This document shows, in pieces, positions 56,622 through 64,000 of a stretch of 64,000 nt of DNA. The stretch is from Saprospiraceae bacterium (GTDB lineage Bacteria > Bacteroidota > Bacteroidia > Chitinophagales > Saprospiraceae): the NCBI GenBank assembly GCA_013214355.1, contig JABSSL010000023.1:20633-84632 (forward strand). The letters run 5' to 3'. The position numbers and the translations under genes are program-made. A model generated the notes under the pieces. It worked only from the letters and a program-made list of their open reading frames with translations. It did not search any database and was not told where the DNA came from. The stretch's first letter is position 1, and each line of letters starts with the position of its first letter.

Positions 56622-57167
56622 CTAGCTATCGGGGACATCCCCAAACCAGACGGTTGCAAAGGAACCAAATATACTAATTCCGATAGCCTTCCATTTATGT
56701 TTTTTCCATGGTCCTTGATTGATGATGACTGCATTATGATGTCGACTTTTCTGCCACGATCTAAGTGCGTGCTCAGCCCTTATTTCATCGTTTATACCAT
56801 GTAACACTTTGCGGTAAGCAATTTCATAGCCATTTCCAGTATAGGATGTTAGCTCTCTAGGTTTATCCCACATACACCTGGCCTGCTTGTGGTCTGGCGT
56901 ATAGCAACAAGAACTCCAGTTACCATGGTTTGACCAACTATGTGTATTGCAACTTTCATTGTGCGGTCTGTTTTGCATTAAATCTCTAGTATGCGTTCGA
57001 GCAACCGCATTTAAAGAGGGAGAAAGTGGTATCTGGGGCAGGCCCAGTTGATCACGATAAGTCATAATGAGGTCATAAAGAACTTGTTCCTCGTTGCTCA
57101 AGTCCTGTGCCTGAGCCGTGAGCGGCAGGAATAAAACCAATAAGACCCAGTAAAAAATCTTCTTCAT
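56622..57167 (-). CDS. Secreted CAP (SCP/PR-1-like) domain protein
   Basis: Signal peptide MKKIFYWVLLVLFLPLTAQA; LSPSLNAVARTHTRDLMQNR; HNAVIINQGPWKKHKWKAIGISIFGSFATVWFG. Confidence 0.85.
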   Translation of the reverse strand: MKKIFYWVLLVLFLPLTAQAQDLSNEEQVLYDLIMTYRDQLGLPQIPLSPSLNAVARTHTRDLMQNRPHNESCNTHSWSNHGNWSSCCYTPDHKQARCMWDKPRELTSYTGNGYEIAYRKVLHGINDEIRAEHALRSWQKSRHHNAVIINQGPWKKHKWKAIGISIFGSFATVWFGDVPDS

Positions 57168-57294
57168 ATAAATTGGGGTATTTGTAAACTATACTTTACA
57201 ACCTAACGGTAATAATGTGCTAGGTTACAGATGGCTATATTATCTACATTTAGAAAAAAACTACGTACCTACTCTTGACTCCCATTTTTTAATT

Positions 57295-57372
57295 ATATAC
57301 ATTTGTGAAAAATATACTTGCTGTCTATCCTCAGCATTTTTTTTGGTGTATAAAATATACATTTATGAAAAA
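57295..57372. repeat. Direct repeats ATATACATTTRTGAAAAA (57295-57312, 57355-57372), period 60 bp
   Basis: 18-nt copies with one mismatch upstream of padR; a weaker third copy (ATCTACATTTAGAAAAAA) begins near 57242. Confidence 0.7.
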
Positions 57373-57407
57373 AATAAAGAAGATAGGCTTTTTACAATCC
57401 TAAACAC

Positions 57408-57749
57408 ATGAAAGGGACCCATCTTGGTGAATTTGAGGAACTCGTTTTACTAACCGTAGCCATTCTGTATGATGAAGCCTATGGCTTGGCCATACAAAGA
57501 GAAATGGAAAAGCAAAGCGAACGAAAGATCAGCATTGGCGCGGTACATGCGGCTTGCAACCGCCTGTATGACAAAGGTTTTTTAGCTGCCCGTTTTAGCG
57601 AGGCAAGCCAGAAGAGGGGAGGGAAACGGAAAAAGCTATACCGGGTGACTCCAGCGGGGCAACATGCCCTCACGCAAGCCAAGGATCTACGGCAGAAGTT
57701 ATGGGATCAGATTCCTGGCACGGCCTTTCAATTTAGCTGGCAGGGGTAA
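57408..57749 (+). CDS. PadR-family transcriptional regulator
   Basis: LGEFEELVLLTVAILYDEAYGLAIQREMEKQSERKISIGAVHAACNRLYDKGFLAARFSEASQKRGGKRKKLYRVTPAG. Confidence 0.95.
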   Translation: MKGTHLGEFEELVLLTVAILYDEAYGLAIQREMEKQSERKISIGAVHAACNRLYDKGFLAARFSEASQKRGGKRKKLYRVTPAGQHALTQAKDLRQKLWDQIPGTAFQFSWQG

Positions 57750-57789
57750 TTCACTTGTTTGTTTCCACTGATTAAGACAACCCGACTTT

Positions 57790-60459
57790 ATGATCCAGCC
57801 ACCCAAACGTATTCTATCCTTTCTCAAATGGTTTTGCGATGAACGTTTCCACGAAGAAATGGAGGGAGACCTCCATGAAATGTTTGAGGATTTTGTGGAA
57901 AGACATGGTCCTCGAAAAGCAAAACGACAATTCATAAAAGCAGCCTTTTCTCATATGCGACCCTATTTTTTCAGAAAACGACAGGACAGCTCCTCCTTCT
58001 TAACGGCGCAAAGATTTCATTTCAAAATTGCTTTCCGTTACTTCGAGCGCAACAAAGTATTTGTGTTGATCAATGTACTAGGCTTGGCCTTAGGGGTAGC
58101 CTGTGCTTTGCTGATTGGCCAGCTTATTCGACACGAAAGCGGTTTTGATCAGTTTCATACGGGAGTCGATCGGACCTATCGAGTAGTGCGGGTTTCGCAG
58201 GTAGAAGGAGCGGATGAATTTAGAACGGGAGTGGTTTTTCCTATGGCGGCGAATATTCGAGCAGATTTACCAGCCGCTGAGGCCGTGACGGCTACCTATC
58301 CGTTTTGGAATGTGCATCTTGCTATCCAAAATGAAGAGGGAGGAGTAGAAAAGAAGTTCAAGGAAAGAAAAGGGGTAGGCTTAGTAGACCCTACTTTTTT
58401 TGAGGTATTCGACTTTGGGGAGGCGGAAGGGAATTGGATACATGGAGAAGCAGAGCAGGCACTGGCCCAACCCTTTGGGATGGTGCTGACGGCATCCATG
58501 GCCAGGAAATATTTTGGTACTACTAATCCCTTAGGACGGATCGTTACCCTCAATGATGAATTTGACTTCACGGTGACTGGGGTAGTGAAGGATCTGCCTG
58601 CCGCCACAGATCTTCCCTTTACGGTTTTCTTATCTTTTCGAACCTTGGAAGAAATCTGGGGAGACTTTGTAAAAACGAGTTGGGTCGGGGTGAGTGACAA
58701 CAGCCAATGTTATTTGCGTTTACGGGGAGGAGTAGAGGTAGAAGAATTCAATAAACAGTTGGCTCAACTGCATGCCAAGCACGTATCAGAGAATATAGCA
58801 GCCATGCGCTCCTACGTATTGCAGCCGATGAGTGAGGTCCATGAGGATGCACGTTTTGGAAATTATACGGATAGAACAACCAGTAGCGGGACTATCCTGG
58901 TGCTTTGGGCCATCGCATTCTTTGTGATATTGACGGCGGGCGTAAACTATATTAATCTAGCTACAGCTCAATCGAGCTTGCGGGCCAAGGAGATGGGCAT
59001 GCGAAAGGTGGTGGGAAGCAATCGCTTTGGGATTATGTTCCAAGCTTTTACAGAGACCTTCTTGATTACAAGTATGGCTGTGATACTTGGATTGGCCCTG
59101 GCCATTACGGGATTACCCTATTTGGAGAAATACATGGATATCCAGTTCCAATCCTTTTGGCAGGGGGAGCATTTGCTTTGGTTAATAGGCCTACTGCTAA
59201 TTATGACGGTCCTCGCCGGGTATTACCCCGGAAAGGTGCTGTCTAGCTTTAGTCCGATTCAGGCTTTTCGGAAAAAGATCGAGCGGGCACAGGAAGGGAG
59301 TTTAGGTCTGCGTAGAGGATTGATCGTTTTTCAATTTGTAGTAGCACAACTCTTCATTATGGCTACTATTGCCGTTCTGCTGCAAGTCCAGCACTTTCAA
59401 GAAGCGGAATGGGGCTTCAATAAAGATGCAGTAATTACCGTACAAGTTCCCGGAGCAAGTGAGCGCCCCGCTGTTCGCCAAAAGCTATACAATGCCTGGC
59501 GAAGTCTCCCAAATGTGGAGCAAGTCAGCTTTGCAGCAAGTGCCCCATCGGCTGCAACTCGATCCCATAACTATTCAGAAATCAAATTACAGAGCCAAGG
59601 CCCTGAGGATGGCATCATCTGTGAGGTGATGACGATCGATACGGCTTTTATTGACTTGTATCAGATGCCGATTGTAGCCGGTAGACCCATCCTCCCCGGA
59701 GAAGCCGATCAGAAGCATGCGGTGGTCATTACGGAACAGGTCGCTAGAGATTTGGGTTTTCTTTCGCCAGAAGAGGCAGTGGATCAAGCGGTAAATTTTA
59801 ATGGAAGCGATTGTGTGATTGTTGGTGTAGCGCAGGACTTTCAAGCCAGCTCCTTTCGGCAAAGCGATTTGAAGCATCGGGGGCGGGTCGCGATGTGGCA
59901 CAACCCGGATGGCTTTGGGATGGCGAGCCTTAGGTTGAAAACCACGAATGCCGAGCAATTGACGGAAAGCTTACAAGCCATCGAAGATATCTGGGTCGGT
60001 ACTTATCCACGATATGTGTTTGAATATCAGTTTTTGGACGATCGACTAGCTGCTCACTATGCGGTGGAAACCAAAATGAGTCAACTATTCCGAATATTGG
60101 CGGCCATCGCAATTTTCATTGGTTGTTTAGGCTTGTATGGCCTGGTCACTTTCTTAGTAAACCAGAAAACAAAGGAAATTGGGGTGCGAAAGGTACTGGG
60201 GGCTTCCACCCAACAGATCTTGAGTCTGATTTTAAAAGAATATATGGGGCTATTAATTATTGCTTTTATAATCGCCAGCCCCATAGCCTATTGGGGGCTC
60301 AACAAATGGCTAAATAATTTTGCCTCCCAGATTGAACTACCCTTTTGGCTCTTTATCCTAGCACTTGCTTTTAGCATGACGATGGCTCTACTTTCCGTAG
60401 GCTATAAGTCGCTGCGGGCCGCCCGCTTAAATCCAGCTCACGCCTTGCGGACGGAGTAG
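57790..60459 (+). CDS. FtsX/MacB-like ABC transporter permease with N-terminal permease-prefix domain
   Basis: Prefix PPKRILSFLKWFCDERFHEEMEGDLHEMFEDFVERHGPRKAKRQFIKAAFSHMRP; ARYF-like start FKIAFRYFERNKVFVLINVLGLALGVACALLI; KEMGMRKVVGSNRFGIMFQ; KTKEIGVRKVLGASTQQILSLI. Confidence 0.94.
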   Translation: MIQPPKRILSFLKWFCDERFHEEMEGDLHEMFEDFVERHGPRKAKRQFIKAAFSHMRPYFFRKRQDSSSFLTAQRFHFKIAFRYFERNKVFVLINVLGLALGVACALLIGQLIRHESGFDQFHTGVDRTYRVVRVSQVEGADEFRTGVVFPMAANIRADLPAAEAVTATYPFWNVHLAIQNEEGGVEKKFKERKGVGLVDPTFFEVFDFGEAEGNWIHGEAEQALAQPFGMVLTASMARKYFGTTNPLGRIVTLNDEFDFTVTGVVKDLPAATDLPFTVFLSFRTLEEIWGDFVKTSWVGVSDNSQCYLRLRGGVEVEEFNKQLAQLHAKHVSENIAAMRSYVLQPMSEVHEDARFGNYTDRTTSSGTILVLWAIAFFVILTAGVNYINLATAQSSLRAKEMGMRKVVGSNRFGIMFQAFTETFLITSMAVILGLALAITGLPYLEKYMDIQFQSFWQGEHLLWLIGLLLIMTVLAGYYPGKVLSSFSPIQAFRKKIERAQEGSLGLRRGLIVFQFVVAQLFIMATIAVLLQVQHFQEAEWGFNKDAVITVQVPGASERPAVRQKLYNAWRSLPNVEQVSFAASAPSAATRSHNYSEIKLQSQGPEDGIICEVMTIDTAFIDLYQMPIVAGRPILPGEADQKHAVVITEQVARDLGFLSPEEAVDQAVNFNGSDCVIVGVAQDFQASSFRQSDLKHRGRVAMWHNPDGFGMASLRLKTTNAEQLTESLQAIEDIWVGTYPRYVFEYQFLDDRLAAHYAVETKMSQLFRILAAIAIFIGCLGLYGLVTFLVNQKTKEIGVRKVLGASTQQILSLILKEYMGLLIIAFIIASPIAYWGLNKWLNNFASQIELPFWLFILALAFSMTMALLSVGYKSLRAARLNPAHALRTE

Positions 60460-60461
60460 TG

Positions 60462-63074
60462 TTATTCCTGGCTCAATGCCTGGACCGGATTGAGCAGAGC
60501 AGCTTTGAGTGTTTGTAAACCAACCACGCTCCAGGCAATTAGGAGAACAGCCAGACTGGGCCAAACAAAAAAGGTCCAGTTCAGGTCAATTACATAGGAA
60601 AAATTAGTTAGCCAGCGCTGAGAAAATAGATAACTTACTGGGATCGCAATGGCAATGGCAATGCAGACAGGTTTGGTAAAAGCACTGCTGAGTAAGCTGA
60701 TAATTTCGAAAACACTGGCTCCCAGAACCTTCCTAATGCCTATTTCTTTTCTTCTTTGTTCACCTGTGTAGGTGGCAAGTCCAAAGAGGCCTAGGCAAGA
60801 AATGATTAAGGCGATAAGGGAAAAGTATCTGGATAGGACAGTGATCTGACTTTCGGCTTGATAAAGGGCCTGGTAGTCTTCGTCCAAAAAGCTGTAGGTA
60901 AAGGGAAATTCTGGATGAAATTCTTCATATAGATCCTGGATCTTTGGAAGGGCGTCCAGTTCCGAACCAGCCTTTATTTTTACCAATACGTGGGTGGCTG
61001 TACGGGCATCTCGATAGCGTAAAATCATAGGTTCTATTTTTTGATGTAAAGAACCGTAGTGGAAATCCTTGACCACCCCAATTACCTCGACTTTTCTATT
61101 GCCATGGCTAATTGTTTGCCCCACGGGTTCTTCAAAGCCCATCAGTTTTACGGCAGACTCGTTTAGAATAATTTTTTGGTCATCGTCTTTTCGTTCCTGA
61201 GAAAAGGATCGTCCTGCAAGGATCTCCATGCCCAAAGCTTCCATGGCATTATAATCTAGTCTAGGTGCTTTGATTTTCCGGCCTTTATCGGCAGCCGTAC
61301 CCGTCCAAGCATAAGGACCAGCAAAATCGCTACCCTCTAAAATACTGGAAGCCATTCCGCCTGCTTCAATCACTTCAGGAAGTTCCTTCAGCTTAGAAAA
61401 GAAGAGTGTTGGTTTGTTTAAAGGTCCTTCTCTTTCGAAGGTAATGACATGCTCTTGATCATAACCCAAATGCTTATTCTGCAAATAGGATAGTTGCCCC
61501 TGCAGCACGAAAACTCCAACCAAAAGAATCAAGCCAACGGCAAACTGAAAAACAACTAGTCCCTGCCGAAAAGTAGGAGCGTAGGCAGCATCCTGAGGCT
61601 TCCCTTTTAGCGCTTTGGTGGATTGGAATTTAGATAAATAGAAAGCCGGATAACTTCCTGCGATCAGGCCTGTTGCCAATGCTAGGCTAAATACACCTAG
61701 GATTATCTGGAAGTTGAAGGTATTTATCTGCAGACTCTTACCGGTAAGCTCGTTGAAAGGTGGGAGCAATACTGCGACCAAGAAGGAAGCTAAGATCATG
61801 GCCAGTGTTACGAGTAAGGTGGATTCAGATAGAAATTGTAGAATCAAGTGCCTGGGAGAGGCGCCTACCACTTTTTTGACTCCTATCTCCTTGAGCTTTC
61901 GATTGGCTTGTGCCGTAGCTAGGTTCATGAAATTGATACAAGCAATTAAAAGTACAAACAGGGCGATGATGGAAAAGAGTCTTACGTATGCCATTCGCCC
62001 TTCTTCCTCTTCACCATTTTCATACTGCCCGTAGAGGTATGCTCGGGAGTATTGTTGGGCAAAAAGGGTATTGCCTCTTTCTCTAGCTTTCTTATTCTTC
62101 GAACGGAAGAAATGGGTGATTTTGGCATTAAAATCAGCGATAGCTGTGCCGGCTTGTAAAATGACGTAGGTTTGCGTTAGGCGGCTGTTCCATTGCCCAG
62201 CAAAGCGATCGGCTTCCAGCAGTTTTTCAAAGTTGAATACGATATCGAATTGATGGGAAGCACTGCTAGGCGGGGCTGCAAAAACACCAGATACGTAGAA
62301 CGGACCATTTAACCCTCGACGGTGTTTGAATTCGATCAATTGGCCGATGGGCGACTGGCCGGGGACAAAAAGACGCTCGGCCAGGGCCTGTGATATCACT
62401 ACTCCATTCTTCTCTGCCAAAACATCTTCTACTTTACCTTCTATCAACTCATAGGAAAAAACTTCGAAGAAAGAGGCCGTGCTGAATGCCCCTTTTACTT
62501 TGATGTTTTTATCTGATGTAGAGGCTACACCCTCCCCGCTGAAGTCCCCCGTAAAGTAATTGACGGCTACGGCTTGTTCCACCTCTGGAAATTGTTCCTC
62601 TAAGGCTGCGTATAGAGGATCCGCGGTTTCATTTTCAGTCAGTATTCCTTCTTTGTAATGTACATTCTCAAGAATATGAAAGAGTCGATCATCCTTTTCA
62701 TGGAATTTGTCAACCTGTAGTTCATCGTACACCCAAAGGCCAATCAGTATAACACTAGCTAAACTCGCGGTTAAACCCAATAGGTTGATGCCAAAAGAAA
62801 TGGGATAGCGTTTAAAACTTCTGATACTAATGACGAAACTATGCTTAATGAGATCCATTGTCAGTCTTTTTTGGGAAAATCTCCATACCCGGATTATTCC
62901 AGGTCTAAACAGAAATAGTATATCTAGGGCGAATCTTACTCTTGCCTTACTCTTGCCAAGTCGCTCCTCATTTTCTTGATACAACTCTATCAGATCTCCT
63001 TCTATGAAGGGATGTAATTCAGGGTCACAGAACCAGCGGAAAAATTGAAGTAGATACTTTGGAGGCTTCGGCAT
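60462..63074 (-). CDS. FtsX/MacB-like ABC transporter permease with N-terminal permease-prefix domain
   Basis: PPKYLLQFFRWFCDPELHPFIEGDLIELYQENEERLGKSKARVRFALDILFLFRP; KLKEIGVKKVVGASPRHLILQFL; QRRKEIGIRKVLGASVFEIISLL. Confidence 0.94.
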   Translation of the reverse strand: MPKPPKYLLQFFRWFCDPELHPFIEGDLIELYQENEERLGKSKARVRFALDILFLFRPGIIRVWRFSQKRLTMDLIKHSFVISIRSFKRYPISFGINLLGLTASLASVILIGLWVYDELQVDKFHEKDDRLFHILENVHYKEGILTENETADPLYAALEEQFPEVEQAVAVNYFTGDFSGEGVASTSDKNIKVKGAFSTASFFEVFSYELIEGKVEDVLAEKNGVVISQALAERLFVPGQSPIGQLIEFKHRRGLNGPFYVSGVFAAPPSSASHQFDIVFNFEKLLEADRFAGQWNSRLTQTYVILQAGTAIADFNAKITHFFRSKNKKARERGNTLFAQQYSRAYLYGQYENGEEEEGRMAYVRLFSIIALFVLLIACINFMNLATAQANRKLKEIGVKKVVGASPRHLILQFLSESTLLVTLAMILASFLVAVLLPPFNELTGKSLQINTFNFQIILGVFSLALATGLIAGSYPAFYLSKFQSTKALKGKPQDAAYAPTFRQGLVVFQFAVGLILLVGVFVLQGQLSYLQNKHLGYDQEHVITFEREGPLNKPTLFFSKLKELPEVIEAGGMASSILEGSDFAGPYAWTGTAADKGRKIKAPRLDYNAMEALGMEILAGRSFSQERKDDDQKIILNESAVKLMGFEEPVGQTISHGNRKVEVIGVVKDFHYGSLHQKIEPMILRYRDARTATHVLVKIKAGSELDALPKIQDLYEEFHPEFPFTYSFLDEDYQALYQAESQITVLSRYFSLIALIISCLGLFGLATYTGEQRRKEIGIRKVLGASVFEIISLLSSAFTKPVCIAIAIAIPVSYLFSQRWLTNFSYVIDLNWTFFVWPSLAVLLIAWSVVGLQTLKAALLNPVQALSQE

Positions 63075-63083
63075 AATCCAGAT

Positions 63084-64000
63084 TTACTCAGTCCTGAGGT
63101 TATCCATTGGATTAGTCGAGGCAGCCTGAACGGCTTGTAAGCTCACGGTTACAAACGCCAGCCCAATGGCTAAGGCCCCAACCAATAAGAAAATCCAGAC
63201 TTTGAGCTCCGTTCGATAGGCGAAGTCTTCCAGCCAGGTATGCATACCCCACCAGGCTAGTGGCATGGCGATAATAGTAGATAGTAATACCAGTTGTAGG
63301 AAATCTTTGGATATCATCCCCACGATATTAGCCACCGTCGCACCTAGTACTTTTCGGATACCAATCTCTTTAGTTCGTTGCACTAATCGATGTGATACTA
63401 AACCAAAAAGGCCCATACAAGCAATCAAGAGAGCGATTAGCGTAAATAGACTGAAGGCTTCTCCGAATCGTCGCTCAGCGCTGTAGAGTTGATTGTAGGA
63501 CTCGTCCATGAACTGCGGATCAAAAGGTTGATCGGGTAAGAAGGTTTTCATAGTCTTTTTAACCTCAGTTAATAGCTGCTCACCTTGCCCTCCTTCAACT
63601 TTTAGGCTGATTTGGCTAATAAATTTTCCACGATTGGTATTTCTATACCCCATGAATAAAGGCTCGATGGCTAAATCAAAGGGCTGAAAATGGAAGTCCT
63701 TTACCACTCCAATGACCTTCCCATCCCTAAATCGCTTCCCGACGGCAGACGTCCAACCCAGTTTTTTCAAGGCTGCCTCATTCAGAAGATAGTGATTGAG
63801 CGTGTCGTTCGGGTGAGCGGGGGAGAAATTCCGCCCTTCTAGCAATTCGATTTCAAAGAGATCCAAGAAGTGATAATCCACATAATTACAATAGATATAT
63901 AGTTCTTCCTCTTCGCTTCGACCCTCCCAAGCACTGATGATCGTGTTGCAACCAAGATTCAGTGGGAGTCCGTTGGCGAAGGATACATTTTTGATGCCTG
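63084..64000 (-). CDS. FtsX/MacB-like ABC transporter permease, C-terminal part (N-terminus beyond the window)
   Basis: Frame stays open from the listed GTG (63881) at least through about 63965 (PLNLGCNTIISAWEGRSEEEELYIYCNYVDYHFLDLFEIELLEGRNFSP), and I read no stop before the edge; C-term QRTKEIGIRKVLGATVANIVGMIS. Confidence 0.92.
   Translation of the reverse strand, partial: GIKNVSFANGLPLNLGCNTIISAWEGRSEEEELYIYCNYVDYHFLDLFEIELLEGRNFSPAHPNDTLNHYLLNEAALKKLGWTSAVGKRFRDGKVIGVVKDFHFQPFDLAIEPLFMGYRNTNRGKFISQISLKVEGGQGEQLLTEVKKTMKTFLPDQPFDPQFMDESYNQLYSAERRFGEAFSLFTLIALLIACMGLFGLVSHRLVQRTKEIGIRKVLGATVANIVGMISKDFLQLVLLSTIIAMPLAWWGMHTWLEDFAYRTELKVWIFLLVGALAIGLAFVTVSLQAVQAASTNPMDNLRTE

Noticed and set aside
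63879-63881. Annotated ORF start (GTG) of the last permease
   Set aside because: The frame stays open upstream with permease-like sequence; this is an internal GTG of a truncated CDS, not a true start or a decayed pseudogene.
1-64000. Search for rRNA, tRNA, IS elements, prophage, toxin-antitoxin and known defence systems
   Set aside because: No tRNA cloverleaf-like, rRNA-like, transposase-, integrase- or phage-structural-like sequences recognised; small RNAs cannot be excluded without covariance-model searches.

Overview
This 64 kb window looks like a Bacteroidota chromosome segment, probably Saprospiria/Lewinella-like. That placement is inferred from SusC/SusD, a T9SS/gliding CHU_C-type C-terminus, Bacteroidota-type promoters and two-component-regulator-propeller kinases. 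Two CDSs are cut by the window edges: ileS (5' truncated) and an FtsX-like permease on the right (N-terminus missing). Housekeeping genes are ileS, pheS, hisS and gatA. Accessory content: an ECF sigma/FecR/SusC(STN)/SusD locus; a histidine kinase/REC/membrane-protein operon; a 1541-aa CSLREA protein with 14 repeats of about 54 aa and a gliding-motility-type C-terminal domain; a MarR/MFP/RND efflux operon; two reporter-domain histidine kinases, one with a divergent LuxR-type regulator; and a PadR/FtsX-permease cluster. I saw no rRNA, tRNA, CRISPR array, prophage or transposase. No unambiguously new system is evident. The best leads are the three-gene signalling operon (19559-23108), the Cys-paired repeat protein, a helically phased 10-bp repeat between the sigma factor and GntR genes, 60-bp-spaced repeats upstream of padR, a likely leaderless response regulator, a short uORF in the pheS leader, and a GC-rich REP-like patch next to alkB. 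All calls come from reading the sequence and supplied translations; no database search was run.
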